Source: Diphasiastrum complanatum (taxonomy: Eukaryota; Streptophyta; Lycopodiopsida; Lycopodiales; Lycopodiaceae). From it: DNA of 64,000 nucleotides. Numbering within the stretch: position 1 is the first letter of the stretch; each line of letters opens with the position of its first letter. Under the pieces are notes generated by a model. It saw only the letters and a program-made list of their open reading frames with translations. It was not told where the DNA came from and did not search any database. Of the stretch, positions 13,474 to 42,730 are shown one piece after another. A program made the translations under genes and the position numbers. Where the stretch lies: the NCBI GenBank assembly GCA_029204225.1, contig CM055108.1, forward strand, positions 22,554,326-22,618,325, written 5' to 3'.

Positions 13474-13635
13474 AAACCGTTATGTAGGCGGTTATTGTCT
13501 GGGGCGATTTTTGGCTATGGGCAGTTCCCTTGTATTTCTGCATATACAAAGACTTGTTGGTCCTTTCGTGCATTTCTGCAGACACGAACTCGAAAGTTAT
13601 CAAAGCTTTGTGGCTAGAAACATTAAGTTTCTTCA
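13474..13635 (+). repeat. Dispersed repeat copy B, LTR-end-like
   Basis: Longer partner of the repeat at 2335-2457. It carries a short internal duplication around the word ATTTCTGCA. It lies just downstream of the Gypsy fossil that ends near 13020. The sequence from about 13025 (TGTTAGAAAG, with TATATAAG near 13119) to 13635 (TTTCTTCA) could be a degraded LTR, since it begins TG and ends CA. No target-site duplication was found, so that reading is tentative. Confidence 0.5.
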
Positions 13636-13759
13636 GTACGGGCTAGGTCTAAAACATGTAAATTAACTAATTCTATGTGTCCTTGTATCAAAACGGGGAG
13701 CTTCGAGACTTTTACGTTCCAAGTCTCCAACTCTGCTCCTGAAGTTAGATAAACTTTAT

Positions 13760-14970
13760 ATCTATCTTGTTGGCTTCAGTTTCCAAGTTGAGTTTTTGGA
13801 CAAGACGAGAATTAATAAAATAATGAAAATACTCACTTCTTGATCTTTGACTGTGCCAATTAAATGGAAAAGATAATTAGGCAAGAAAGAAGTAGTATTG
13901 AAAGAACATTCACACTCACAATCTGTCAGGCTAATTTCCAAAGTCTTACCATTAACTCCCGGGATCTCTATCATATGAGCTGAGATTTTCTTCCTTTATG
14001 GACAAAATTTCATCATATGTCCAAGCTTCTTAACATACGAAATATAAGTTATATTTTTTAGCCTTTTCCTGAGACAACGATTTTCTAAATCTCTTCCTCT
14101 TCAGTTTCTTGGGTTCCGATGCTGCTTGATCCAATTCGTCAATATTTTACTTGGTCTAGACTGCGCTTCTTCCCTTCCTTGGTTTTCAAAGTGGTTGAAA
14201 TTTGTGCAAACTGCTTTCTAGATGCCACCATTGTGGAATCATATGTTTTTGAAATTTGAAATGCATCCTTGAGGCTTTGAAGCACATTTCGCCTGCATTC
14301 GTTTTGATAGTCGGCTGGCAAACCTAGGACAAACTGCCAAAATGCCAACTTTGCATCGAATGATGGAACCATATTCCATAGGTCCATAAATTCCTGGATA
14401 TAAGAATCTAAGCTCTTAGTACCCATTTTGCAGTTCAGGAACTTAGGTAGCAGTCAACATCGTCAACAATTACGCAATCTTTTTTGAAAACTTCTGCAAA
14501 CGCATCCCAGGTAGTTGGTTCCACCGGTAAATCTCGCCACCATGATGATGCTTTGTCACGTCAGATTAGCATGACACTTTCAATTTTCTTCTCATTTGCA
14601 ACTCCATGCAGGTCGAAGTAACTGCTTCACTTACTTGTTTTTTACGAAATCTAACATGCTCTAACTTCTTGTCCACTAACAAACGATGATGCAATACAAG
14701 TCTTTATGCTTTCTCTATTACACGGTGCTAGCTGCGCAGTCCTTCCAACTAAAAACCTTCGACCTTCAATTTGAAGAGGGGGGCTGATTGCGATGGCATA
14801 ACCATCGATGTCGTCATGGATAGCTAAAAGCTTAAGTGCAATTTTTTGAGTTCCAATTCAGAGGTATCAAGTCCTCTTCTGAAGAGGACATAGAATAGCT
14901 CGCGCTTTCAGCTCCCATCGAGTTGAAGGAAGACAGAGTGCTATACAATACTTATTTTGAAACTAGTTAG
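13760..14970 (-). mobile_element. Ty3/Gypsy gag (and protease) fossil
   Basis: On the minus strand, 14426-14139 encodes a typical retrotransposon gag core (SLDSYIQEFMDLW, then FVLGLPADYQ). Coding-like sequence extends upstream to about 14970, and downstream a basic stretch leads towards a protease-like region at 13974-13762. Several breaks are visible and no LTRs were identified. It is in the opposite orientation to the neighbouring Gypsy fossil, so it comes from a separate insertion. Confidence 0.75.
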
Positions 14971-17900
14971 GATGGTACTTACATAGCCAGAAAACTCTTC
15001 TTAACAACTCTACAAAGTGTGTGCTTTCTATAACATGTAAGCAAGGGCACTCTAATACTGTGCTAGAGGAAGGTTTTAGATCGCAAGCATGCTTATTGTG
15101 GCATTTTCCTAGTTTTGGTAATTTTCTTGAAGCAACTATGTGTTATTATATTCGTGTGTCGCTAAGCTGAACATGACACATCTAAAGTGACTTTGTCCTT
15201 TGATTTTCGTTCCATTATCCAAATTTACGTTACTTTCAAAACATATCGGGTTAACATTTCAAGGGTAATATTTATGAAAAGATCTTGAACTTTTAGAACA
15301 TTCCACTCTCTCCAATGTGCATTTTTTTGTCCATTTTTTTGTTTGGTTTTTAGAATGACGTTCGTAATTGAACAAGCACAACTTCACTCACGCTGATTTG
15401 GACACACACTCATACTGATTTGGACACAATCCAAACCGAACCAACACAGCTTCACACAGGCTCTACAAGTCTAGCTATTCAGATTGAATTATAGAGAATA
15501 GAAGGTTGGGTGAAGAATTAATCAAAAGGGCAAAAAATAATAATAATAATAATAATAATAACTGAAAATGCAGTCCCCACTTGACGTTTTTGGACAATTC
15601 TCACAAATCACATCCATAATGCAAAGCTAACCCTAGGATGCCAAAACCAAGATGCCTAAATGCATTCTAGCCACAAAATATGAAAGAAAATGCTAACAAG
15701 CAAGATTAGAGTGCAATGCTCCCCGACAACGGTGTCAAAATTGTAGGGCTCTCGCCTGTCACGACTTGTAGTAGTTGTGTTTCCAAGGGAGCAAGACCTC
15801 ACCTTCAACCTGTTAGCAACCCCAAAAGGATCTAGCATCAATTTTATGGAGGCCTGATGATTGGCCTCAAACGTTTTACTGTAACCATCGACACAACTAA
15901 GCCCAATTTTCTATGTACTCAAAATCTTTCACAAATATTAAAAACTCCATTATTTTCGGGAAAAGTGTCATCCTACACCAGGAAAAATCTCAGTTACTAG
16001 CCACCACACCATCAGCATCAAACATAGTGATTATGAACAACTTAGAGCTTACTTGACACACCCAACAAAGGTCTTGAGAAAAGTCAACAATGAAATAATT
16101 GGGCCTACGGTGAAGGAAAAATGGCATGTGCAACTCATTATGCAAAAAAGACATAACATAATTTTTGTATCTCACCCTGCACAAAATAAAAGGAATGTAG
16201 AATAAAATGCCTTTTGACTATGTGACTCCTTGGCCACTTGCAAGGCCACGTGGCCAACCAAGGAGAAATATTGTGGCCATAATAAATCTCAATCTCTCCA
16301 TGAGCACTCAATTGCTCCTTGTCATCTAATAATAATGGCATGTAAATGGCACTTTTCATTGTTGCCTACACAAGTTTTGATGGGTTGCGCACATTGTTGA
16401 TATTTTATGTTGATGTCTGATAAGTGGTTGTTGCTATATCTGTTGCTTTCAGAATGTGTTTAGTTAGTTTTTTTTTTTGTCAATCAATTGATAGAACATA
16501 TTTTTGTATTATCTACACCAGACAACGAATGATTTAGAGTGGGAGGAGCTATTGTGGGATCGAATTATTGAGCTTGGTGACACTCTTTTGAGGTCCATTG
16601 AGGCCCACTACAGCCAAAGCTTTCAACATGATTTGTCATGCACACATTGGAGGTCCAGCAAAAGTGTATCCCACATTTATCTCTTTAGATGGTTGGTAAG
16701 TTTTGGTCCTCCTATGCTCTTGAGAGACAACCAGGGTTAACATTGGCTACACGACATGTAGTGTAACAGTTTGCTTGTTTTTTTGTTATTTCTACGACAA
16801 ATCCTGAACCTCCAACATTATATGTGGAATGTGCTTGACCCAACTTTTATGCAATGTTGTAGATTTTTGTCAAGAGGGTTAGCAAGACATGCTCTCAAAT
16901 GATGTCTCTCATAACAAAGGAATGGTGCAATACAAGCCATTCATTATTCCTGTACACATGTATAACAAAGGCATGCCATTGGAGCCCATGGGTATTTGAC
17001 AAATGCTCATGGTGGCTTGACTTTCTTGCTGACCAGGCTCTTACCAAAGAGAAATAAGCATTTATGTAGGAGAGCAAGCTTGTTCACATTGCAACCAAAG
17101 AACTTGTCAATAAATATGTTTATTATCTATTGATAGATAGTTTTCATTAGCTACACACAAATTGTATACATTGTCAATCAATCCAGACTAGGAAGCTAAT
17201 ATCTTATATGTGAAGCCACAAGAAGTCTGCCGAGGAGTCACCCCCTCATTCACACCCAATAACAAGCTCCTCCTCATCTCTGTTACCATGCAAATCTCAT
17301 CAACATCACTCATGTAAGTAATTACATTTGAATTTGTAGCCATATTTAATTATATGTATATGTAATTGGTCGATGCTACGATTGGGAATAAGTTGATCAT
17401 CATGCAACATTTCTGGGACTTCAAGTGGCCATTACGATATTATTGAGTTTTGAAATTGCAAGTGCAACCATCTATTAAGAACTATGTCACAAATAGCTCC
17501 ACATAAAATGAAAATTTTCTAGAGAGATCAAGTGATAACTAGCGTTTTTGATGAGTCCAAAATTTTCTTTTCAGTAAGTTATCGCTACATTATCTTGAAC
17601 TGATGTTTGTGTACATGTGGCAAACAACAAGGTATGGATTTCATGTCATACGTAAAATGCAACTATTTAGTCATCCAAGCGATCTCGCGATGGACCATCC
17701 TGCTATAGACAACCTCATCTCTAAGCAAACACACAGCGGCATTGGAGGCACAATCTACGTTGTCCAATGAGATACTAACCCCAAATATTTGTTTTGTATA
17801 AATATGACATGGTCTTATTCACTCTAAATTATGATAATGCCTAACTACGTCTATCAACTATTGTGCAAATACCCCTACTCATGTGAACATTTTGTGCATT

Positions 17901-18179
17901 GGATATATCATATTGTTCCAGCTTCTAGCAGATTACATTAAATTACAATAGCTTGTCAAATTCAACTTTTGTATGATAGCTACTCTACTTGTTGGAATCA
18001 ATTATCTATGCTTTTCGTGCAACAATTATTATATAATTTCCACAGTTGCATTTGCCAATTTTGAGAATTCATAACATTTTATTGCACCCTTAACTAAATT
18101 GTTGTATTTGATATATATGCAACAGCTAGACATACCATCAAACATTCCTTATCATACTGGGTTAAGAGCTCTTAAGAAA
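14971..18179. other. Intergenic, no gene recognised
   Basis: AT-rich sequence with a short ATA/TAA microsatellite at 15537-15561 and only chance reading frames. I found no domain, RNA gene or transposon end that I could defend. Confidence 0.5.
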
Positions 18180-18340
18180 ACACAGAATTTTTGCTCTTAA
18201 AAGCTCACTCAGATTTTCACAAAAGCTTGCTTGTCCAAGCTCACATAATGCATCTTGATTTCCAAGGGGGGTTTGAACTTGAGACCAAAGAAAGTGTGGA
18301 TAGCAAGCTAACCAACTACGCCATCTCATTGGATGCACTT
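18180..18340 (-). mobile_element. tRNA-derived SINE or tRNA pseudogene candidate
   Basis: On the minus strand there is an RNA polymerase III A-box-like word TGGCGTAGTTGG (18323-18312). About 30 nt later comes a B-box-like word AAGTTCAAACC (18280-18270). That order and spacing are typical of a tRNA or of the head of a plant tRNA-derived SINE. A proper tRNA cloverleaf was not evident and the downstream sequence is unrelated to tRNA, so a SINE is the better guess. No poly(A)/poly(T) tail or target-site duplication was located. Confidence 0.35.
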
Positions 18341-18399
18341 GATAATGGGCTTAGTTACTCAATTATTACAATTTTCAGTTGTCTTTTTTTTTAGAATCA

Positions 18400-20056
18400 T
18401 TATTTACAATAAATAGAAAGAAATTTTGAAGTTCATAATGCTATAAATTTGCTCTATCCATTTCAATATAGAAGTGTATCAAAACAATCGGATAAGACTG
18501 TCAAATGTAGAAAATAAGAGCTTTAGACTCCTCGAAAAATATAGATTCTTCTTTAATGGGATGCGATGTCGGTGGAAGATATGAGTTCGTGACTCCTTGA
18601 TCCAATATAGTGTCGATAAGAGACCGTAGAAATTGAAGAAAAAGCTAAATGGTAGAATGAGGCCCATTGGGCATTTAGTCACACTCCATTTCTTCAGGTA
18701 AAAAGTGCTTGAACATCCTGAATTGCATCCATGAAAAACCTTGTGGACATTATTGGAACAAGGATTATTTTATTAAGACCCCATTTGATCATGCATTATG
18801 CTTTGGGCAAGGAAAGCCCATCAAAAAATTAAGGGAACACATTGAAGTCAAGTTATTCAGGCATGCACGGACCATTGACATATCATAGATAACATCTGAT
18901 GGCGATTAATATACATTGAACTCTTTATTTTACCAAGAAATCCCGGTAGAGGTGGAAGCAACACCAATAATGCCCCACAGTGTGCAATGGTTGGTTGCTA
19001 GTTTGGTGTTTACAGGCAATAGCCAAAGAGATCTTGTGCACCCAATTTAAACTTAACATATGGCACAGTACATCATCAAATGGACAAAGCAAGACAAAGG
19101 ACAACAAAAGTCATTTAGCAACCCCCTCCCCTCCTTTCAAAAAAGGCAAAACTCTCTTTCATGAGAATATGCTTATGGGGGGAAGCTTGGCGTCCCTAAG
19201 ACCTGTTACATGCATCGCCCTATCAAGCCACTCAATAAGAACTAGCACCTCGATATATGTGCATTCATATAGCATGGGGTACATGACCCAATGACCAGCA
19301 AAACAAAAATTGCCAGCACATATCAACATAATGCTTAAAAAAAGCATCCTTCCAGATCTGAGCAGACAAAAAATTCAAGTATTTGCACACAACATATCAA
19401 AGCAATATACCTGCTTGATGTGAAGCCTGATAGGCAAAACATCTATTAATGAAAAGGCTTTGTAAATGTGAAATAGCCAACATCTGAAGTGTTTTTACCA
19501 TGTGGTCTCATTTGCTACTGTGATAGCTCACAAGCGAAAGTGGAAAGTTGATAAAGGCCAAACAGATGAGATTAACCATTTCAAAAGGATAAGATATTAA
19601 TTGGAGAGGTATGATACTTGGATGTTTCAGCATAGCACAGGTGTATGCACTCAATGTGCAATGGATGGTAAACATGGAACTTCTATCAAGAAGATTTTGT
19701 ATGCAAAGATCGTGAATAATGTTTCAACATCATGAGCCAAGCTCAGAAATTTCGTTTAGAAGCACTTTCAGGTCAAGAAGAGGACCTGAATACTATCATC
19801 TCCAGATCTTGGGTCATATACGCAGAGAGACTAGATCAAACTAGACATAATTTCTATACACACAGCCCACATACTCAAAAGACTGACATGAAGAGCACCC
19901 ACTTCGAGAGCATCTCAGAAGGCAGCTTCAAATATATCAATTCGGAAAAGTTTTGCTAATTGTGCATCAGTCTCCTGGACGAGAAAATCATGCAGCAACA
20001 ATTTATCTGTTAACGCTCTTGCCAAGTTGCATTCATTCACCTCCAGAGATGATACA
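18400..20056. other. Downstream flank of the Di19 gene
   Basis: This stretch holds the 3' untranslated region and downstream flank of the minus-strand Di19 gene. No other gene was recognised. A polyadenylation site could not be chosen with confidence. Confidence 0.5.
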
Positions 20057-36549
<16,493 letters not shown>

Positions 36550-38039
36550 CGCTCCCTGATACCGCCTGGCTCCAAACCTTTCCCTGATAAAGCTACTTCC
36601 ACCTCCAACAGATGCTACTACCTCCTTCAGACACAACACAGTACGCTAATGATTGGAAATTAACCCTCACGACTCAACACTAAAACCTGATTTCTTTATG
36701 AAATGAAACTTTATGAAAAAAACCGAGTCTAGCTTAGAATTTTTGCCTCTGGCTGATCCAAAAGGAATTAGTTCAGGGAAGGGTTTGGTGCTTTTGATCC
36801 AGCACATTCAACCCTAGGATTTGTCAGAGACTATTGTGGCGGAAGCAAAATGCAGCGCGCCCGCAGGCACTCGTCTTTCCTGCGGATTAGGATGCTAATC
36901 CACTGAACTAATTCCTCATCTGGCTTTAGCTTTTGCGAAGCTCGTGCTCTGCTCGGCTATGGCGATGGCGATGGCGAGAGCGAGGGATATGGCTATGGCA
37001 GGTGCAGAGGCAGAGGAAACGAAGGAGACAGAAAAACCGAGCCTGAAACCAGGGCCGTGCCCGGGCCTAGTCCGAGCCTAGCTTGCGATTGCAGCTACAC
37101 GTTGGTTTTCCACACCGCTGCGACTGCAACACAGGACTTGGCCTCAGCGTCAACGTGTCCGTTTGGGGATTTGTGGGACCATGTAAGAGGGGGGCCTATG
37201 GGCCCCTCGTATCTTAGATTCAGGAGAGTGTATTCCACACCACCACTACCACAGCAATGGTGATGGCTCATAGATCCAAGGGTGGGCAATGGTGGTAGCA
37301 CTGTTTTGAAAAAACAATGCTGCCATTGGCCATCTCCATTAGATGGGCGCTGCAGTGGTGGTGCAAAATACGCTGCTCCTTTAGACTCACACAGTCGTTT
37401 GGGCCGACGTGCTCGACCACACTTTTTGGCCTTGCCTTCAATAAAATTCTATTGTATTGAGGTTTGTTCTTAACCAGCTTGTTTTTTTTCTCTTTTTGGC
37501 CCTGCCTTGCTTTGCAAGTTGGACTTAGCATTCATTTCAAACATTGACATGCTTGTGTTTTGGATTTAATTCAAATGACATAAGTGAATGTTTTTTCTTA
37601 TTTCTGGTTTTTGTGAGTACGACATGTGGCAATTATTAATGAATTGGCTATTTTTGTAGGTTTTTTTCTACCTATTACTTTTTCTTTTTTTGTTCTTTTT
37701 GAAATATCTACATATTTTTTGGTTGGGGGCTGCTTGATTATGGAGAGATTGACACGTGGGTTCATATTTGATGTGATATCTAATTCTGGGTTTTCATTTT
37801 TCGCCCTCACGTGTCTTGCCATTCTGAGGGTGCTAGTTGTTGCTGCATGCGACTTTATTTGGGTGAGACGGACGTGATAGGGTGTTTTTTGAGAAGATTA
37901 GTTTCTTCATGTTCTAACGATCAGGTGTTTTGTGTTGTTCTTTATGGTTTCATAGTCAAAACGGACAGGTTTAGTTTATTCTGCAATGAATTTCGTTGTC
38001 TGTATTCAGGTCTAGTTCTTTATTTTAGGAATAGAAGTT
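36550..38039. other. Di19 5' UTR and upstream region
   Basis: Sequence upstream of the Di19 start codon. From about 36840 to 37210 it is GC- and CpG-richer than its surroundings, as a plant promoter-proximal region may be. No convincing TATA box was placed at a sensible distance. Reading frames at 37.6-38.0 kb are hydrophobic but match nothing I know. A minus-strand TTAGTTCAGTGG word near 36920 resembles a pol III A box, but no B box follows at tRNA spacing. Confidence 0.4.
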
Positions 38040-39130
38040 ACTAGAGGCATGGATTTTAGCTTCATATGTCAATCTAAATATGCTTTATCCATTCTAGATA
38101 GATTTGGAATAAAGAACTATAAAGGCATTGAGACACCAATGGAGCAAAGTGTAAAAGCATCTATAAGAGATGATGAAGCATCCTTTTGAGGTCATCACTC
38201 TATAGAAGGCTTATAGGCTCCTCGATCTATTTAACTATACTATAGATCTGATCTTACTTACAGTGTTAGTAAATTAAGCCAATACATGCAAAGTTCTCTT
38301 ATGTCACATTGGAAAATGGCCAAAAGGGTCCTTAGATACATCTCGACTACTAGGAACTTTGGCATTTTATATCAAGGGACTAATCTTGGCTTAAGAGCCT
38401 ACTTGGACTCGGATTTTGCGGGTGACAAGGTGGATTGAAAGTCTACATCCATTTCCTACATTCCTTTGTAATGGAGTAGTATCACGACTTTCCAAAAAGT
38501 AAGATACTATTGCTCTATCATCAATTGAATCCGAGTACAAAGCCTTGACATCTACATGCAAGGAGGCCTTATGGATCAAAAGGCTTTTGGTGGAGCTTCA
38601 AGTCATGGAGGCCAAGGAGGTTCCATGGATCTATTGTGACAACCAATTGGCCCAATATCTTGCAACCAACCCTACATTCCATGCAAAGAGCAAGCACGTC
38701 GAAATTGCTCATCATTTTGTGAGGAAGAAGGTGCAAGCAAGAGAGATCAAACTCCATCATGTGCCATAATCGAATTGCTTAGCTGATATAGTCACTAAAT
38801 CCTTTCCTAAGAATTATTTCATCAAGCTAAGATCATCACTTGGAGTAATTGACAAATGTATCATAGTTTTCCAAGCTAGATTTGAGGAGTGTGAAAATGA
38901 CAATTCACACATGTGAGAGAATGTTCCCACATGTGTAGATTAGGCTTAAGTAGGTTAGACCTTGATCATAGGGATAGGCAAGTCAATTTGGTCATAATTC
39001 CTTAAATCTAGGACCACTCCATGAATCCAAGAAGTTGGTGAGTCAATCTAACCTCTCATTTAGAGGAGATGGCTTTGAAAAATCCCTCGTTTTATTAGGA
39101 GGGTCATGAGACCCCCTCTTCTTTGTAACA
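38040..39130 (+). mobile_element. Ty1/Copia fossil, RNase H end and LTR start
   Basis: Broken 3' end of a Copia element. The RNase H part has LDSDFAGDKVD near 38410 and KSKHVEIAHHFVRKKV near 38690. It closely follows the corresponding part of the young Copia element at 63.3-63.7 kb. A purine-rich tract precedes TGTGAAAATGACAATT at about 38889, which should be the start of the 3' LTR. The LTR end was not fixed. Several breaks are present. Confidence 0.8.
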
Positions 39131-39177
39131 CTCCCGCTCTGTATACGAATAACAAGTCGTGATGGTTGAGATTGCTT

Positions 39178-39529
39178 TCATTTTCTCCTCTTTGAATGTT
39201 GTTTTGGAGCAGCAGGTCTAAAGTACTCTACAAATTTGTCATATGTGTCCCGTAGCCTGAACACAATGTTGAAATCCTTGGGAATGATGGTCACCCTCTT
39301 GGCATGGACAGCTGCAACAACAGTATGTGAAAAAAATTTCACTTGGAAATCCTCATATGTAGTGTGTAGCGCCTCTATTGTCGTTATAGTCCATCTCACA
39401 TCTACAGATAGACTTCTTGTAACCTGTCTGATGGACCTCTGTATGTGAGCTTTCGGAATCAGAAAATTATTTGTCTTCTGTAGCTTTCGAATATCCTTGA
39501 GCCAGGGTGGGTCTCGTCTTTTGCCCCTT
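39178..39529 (-). pseudogene. Divergent histone H3/CENH3-like sequence, histone fold part
   Basis: This reads as an H3 histone fold that has diverged strongly. After a basic GKRRDPPW stretch come LKDIRKLQKTNNFLIP (alpha-N/alpha-1), VDVRWTITTIEAL (alpha-2 start), VVAAVHAKRVTIIPKDF (alpha-2 end to alpha-3 start) and a longer than usual C-terminal tail ending HSKRRK. AKRVT..PKD is the H3 signature. The Trp after Arg, where canonical H3 has Phe, and LIP in place of LIR resemble CENH3. Loop 1, however, has canonical H3 length rather than the longer CENH3 loop. No introns are seen. The 5' part is at 47404-47488, on the far side of an LTR element inserted in the N-terminal tail. Probably a retrocopy or a decayed H3 variant. 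Confidence 0.8.
39525..39529. repeat. Target-site duplication, left (CCCTT)
   Basis: CCCTT directly precedes the 5' LTR and recurs directly after the 3' LTR at 47404-47408. Confidence 0.9.
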
Positions 39530-40681
39530 TGTTGGCTGATTCTGACGAATCCCCAAGATACTCGGATAGAGCTACCCAAGAGCACCTCTCACCTTAGACC
39601 GAGGAGGTCTCTGAGAAGACGAGACGAACGAAGGCTGAGAGCCGAGTATGAGAGCCGAGGAATACTAGTAGTAATGACAAGCAAGAAGTGTGTAAGCCTC
39701 GTGATGAATCTCGAAAGATGGAATGACCATGTCGGAACTAGTATTTCTAGGCAAATGTAATAAATGCAAGTAGACTCTTCTTAAAGAAAGTGAGCCACCT
39801 TTTGATGGTGACCTCTAGTGGGAGCATTATTCCACTTGTAATTTGTGAAATGTGGAAATTCAACTAGGATGCCACCTAAGGAGCTCTCTTGCTTATTTAA
39901 GAGACTCCCTCTTTGTGAAGAGGAGCTTTTTGTGTATTGTACCTACTCCATGCTGAAATGAGAAGAGCCTTCACGAGTTTGGTGCATCCATTGAGCTCAT
40001 TGATCATGCTTGTTTCTTGAGTGATGCATTTATGATCTTGCCCTTCGCTCCTTCGTGTGTAGTTGTGGATTGTAGAGTGGATTAGATTTGCTGCTTTCTA
40101 GAGTGGATTAGTTTTCTTTTCTTGTTTGTGGATTAATGTAGGAGCCAGCATTCAGATAAACTAAATAGCTAGAAATGTGGTTTAAATCTTGCATATCCTC
40201 CAACATTCTAGTTCTTGATGTTCTTGGGATGTCCATGAATCAAAATACTGGTTGGTTTCTTGATTCTTGGACCTCTAAAATGTTGTAAGTTAGTTCTTGT
40301 TTCTTGTTTTGTCAATTAATGCAAGTGTAGATCAGTTTTAGTAAAGTGTAGGATCTTATTCAGTTTGTTTTTAGAGTAGGTAGCTATGGAATCTATTGAA
40401 TGTTCATTTGGGCTGTTTGCTGATCTATAAATGAATGTTCATGGCTTGCATCTCTGTTTGAATGTGAGTGCTTTCAAGAGAGAACGACCTTGAGTTATCC
40501 TCTGATAGACAGGACAAAAATACTACAACGTTGATCTATTTCCTTCTGTCTGATTTTGGGCTTTGAACAAGAACGAATAACTTAAGCAAGAGTCCACTCT
40601 GCCTTTGTTGACAGGCAGAAGAAGAAGTAAGCAAAAGAAATCTAAACCAACAGATCCTTTGGAGCAGGGGATCTGTCAACA
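39530..40681 (+). repeat. 5' LTR of the gag-only element
   Basis: Aligns with 46245-47403 over its whole length. Similarity is high up to about 40527 and weaker in the last 150 bp, but both end GGGGATCTGT(C/G)AACA. Confidence 0.9.
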
Positions 40682-41099
40682 TTTGACACCGTTGCCACTT
40701 GAACTCCAATGCATTCTAAATTCATAAGAACTGCAACATTGTCTCCGTTCAGATCCCTGCAAACAAACTCCCAATCTTGAATACAATCTGAATCACGACT
40801 TCTTGAACTAACTCTAGACCGAGCCAAGCACTCTACAACGCCCACCTTGCACCCCCTTGCACGACACCTCTCCACCGTTTGCAAACCTGCACATGACCTG
40901 CAACCATTCAAAAACCTTCTGATCTGCACACGCGACCTCCATACAAAACACAACTTGTCAACACCCTCACCAACATTTGTGCCAACCTCCAGACCTGCAC
41001 TCAACCCACACACACCCTCCATCTCCCTTGCTCACCAAGCCGCACTGCTCCACCATCGCCTCACACCCATATTGCTTCAGCTGCTCCTTCATGCTCCCT

Positions 41100-41520
41100 T
41101 TATCCTCTGTGAAATCTCAACCGACGTGCTATATCAAATCTACTGGAACAATTTGTCAAATCTCAACCGACGTCTTCCATCAGCTTTCGACCGACGCCTT
41201 CCATCAAATTTTAACTGACGCCTTCCATTAGCTTTCGACCGACGCCTTCCATCAAATCTCAACCGACGCATTCTCATCAAATCTCAACTGACGCACTGAC
41301 TTAAATTTCAACCTACGAATTCCCTTCACATCTCAACCGACGCATTCCCTTCAAATTTCAATCGACGCATTCTCATCAAATCTCAACCGACGCACTGACT
41401 TAAATCTCAATCGACGCATTCCCTTCACATCTCAACCGACGCATTCCCTTCAAATATCAACCGACGCATTCCCATCAAATCTCAATCGACGTATCTTGTG
41501 AAATCTCAACAAAGCTCCGA
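41100..41520 (+). repeat. Degenerate tandem array in the element leader (1)
   Basis: More than ten imperfect units of roughly 25-30 bp built on the words TCAAATCTCAACCGACGC and ATTCCC/CTTCCAT. The array lies between the primer-binding site and the gag of the gag-only element. Confidence 0.9.
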
Positions 41521-41529
41521 GCTTCATTT

Positions 41530-42520
41530 TTCGATACTTCTGAATTTCTGATACTCATAATTTTTTCAAGCCTTTGTTATATTTTTCGATACTCCTATTT
41601 TTTTGAGCCTTTGTTAAAAATTTTCGATACTTCCAATATTTTTTCGAGTTCTATTTTTTCGAGTCCTAATTTTTTGATACATTTTTTCACTAAATTTTTT
41701 TTTTTCGAGTCATCATTTTCGATACATTTTTTTTTAGTCACCAAAAAAATTTTCGAGCCATTATTTTCGAGTCACTAAATTTTTTTTTTCGAGCCATTAT
41801 TTTTTTATAGATTTTTTTCGAGTCACTAAATTTTTTTTTCGAGCCATCATTTTCGATACATTTTTTTTTTCGAGTCACCAAATTTTTTTGCGATACATTT
41901 TTTTCAAGCCTTCTATGTTTCGGACCTTATATTTTTCGGACCTTATATTTTTCGATACATTTTTTCGATTCACCAGCATAAGTTTTTGATATAATTTTTT
42001 TGAGTCTTTTATTTATCGAGTCATCTGTTTTTCGAGTCCTATATTTTTTTGATACCATTTTTTCGAGCCTTTAATTTTTTGTATCATCTGTTTTTTCGAG
42101 TCCTCTGGTTTTTCGATACTTTAGTTTTTTAACGTCATCATTTTTTCGAGTCATCTGTTTTTTGAGTCCTCTAATTTTTCGATATAATTTTTTCGAGCCT
42201 TCTATTTTTTGAGTCATCTGTTTTTCGAGTCCTATATTTTTTTGATACAATTTTTTTGAGTCATCTGTTTTTCAAGTCCACTATTTTTTCGATACATTTT
42301 TTCGAGCCTTCAATTTTTTCGATACATTTTTTTTCAATTCACCCACACAGATTTTTGATATAATTTTTTCGAGTCACTAGCAAAAACAATTTCGATTTAT
42401 TTTTTCAAGTCACCAACATAATTTTTTGGTACAATTTTTTCGAGACTTTTATTTTTTGAGTTCTCTTTTTTCGAGTTCTTTGTTTTTCGATATTTTATTT
42501 TTCGACGTCATCATTTTTTT
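41530..42520 (+). repeat. Degenerate tandem array in the element leader (2)
   Basis: About 1 kb of T-rich sequence in which TTTTTCGAGTC, TTTTTCGATAC and related words recur every 15-35 bp. The unit is irregular, so this is a degenerate array rather than a clean satellite. It ends just before the gag region. Confidence 0.9.
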
Positions 42521-42730
42521 CCTATCTAGACAAATTTTCGACCCGATACAAAAAAAAAAAAAATCTAAAAAATAACAAAAATCCAAAAACACTAGAAATA
42601 CATACCCAACACAAAAAACCCACAACAGTACCCAATGGACCAGTATACAAATTCCTAAATTTCTAAAGATTATCCATGCGAGATAAGGTCCCCTAAAGTT
42701 GAACAAATCAGACGTCATAAGTTCTACCGA

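Noticed and set aside
13055-13603. 182-codon minus-strand open frame
   Set aside because: It overlaps the LTR-like repeat, has no recognisable domain, and its composition looks like chance opening of a GC-richer patch.
16138-19347. Several 60-100 codon frames
   Set aside because: They are short, overlap on both strands, and have no recognisable motif or exon-like borders.
36840-36925. A-box-like TTAGTTCAGTGG on the minus strand upstream of Di19, possible tRNA
   Set aside because: No B box at tRNA spacing and no acceptor stem pairing could be found.
37626-37877. Hydrophobic 83-codon frame, possible membrane protein
   Set aside because: T-rich sequence makes such frames by chance. No family match, and the opposite strand is equally open.
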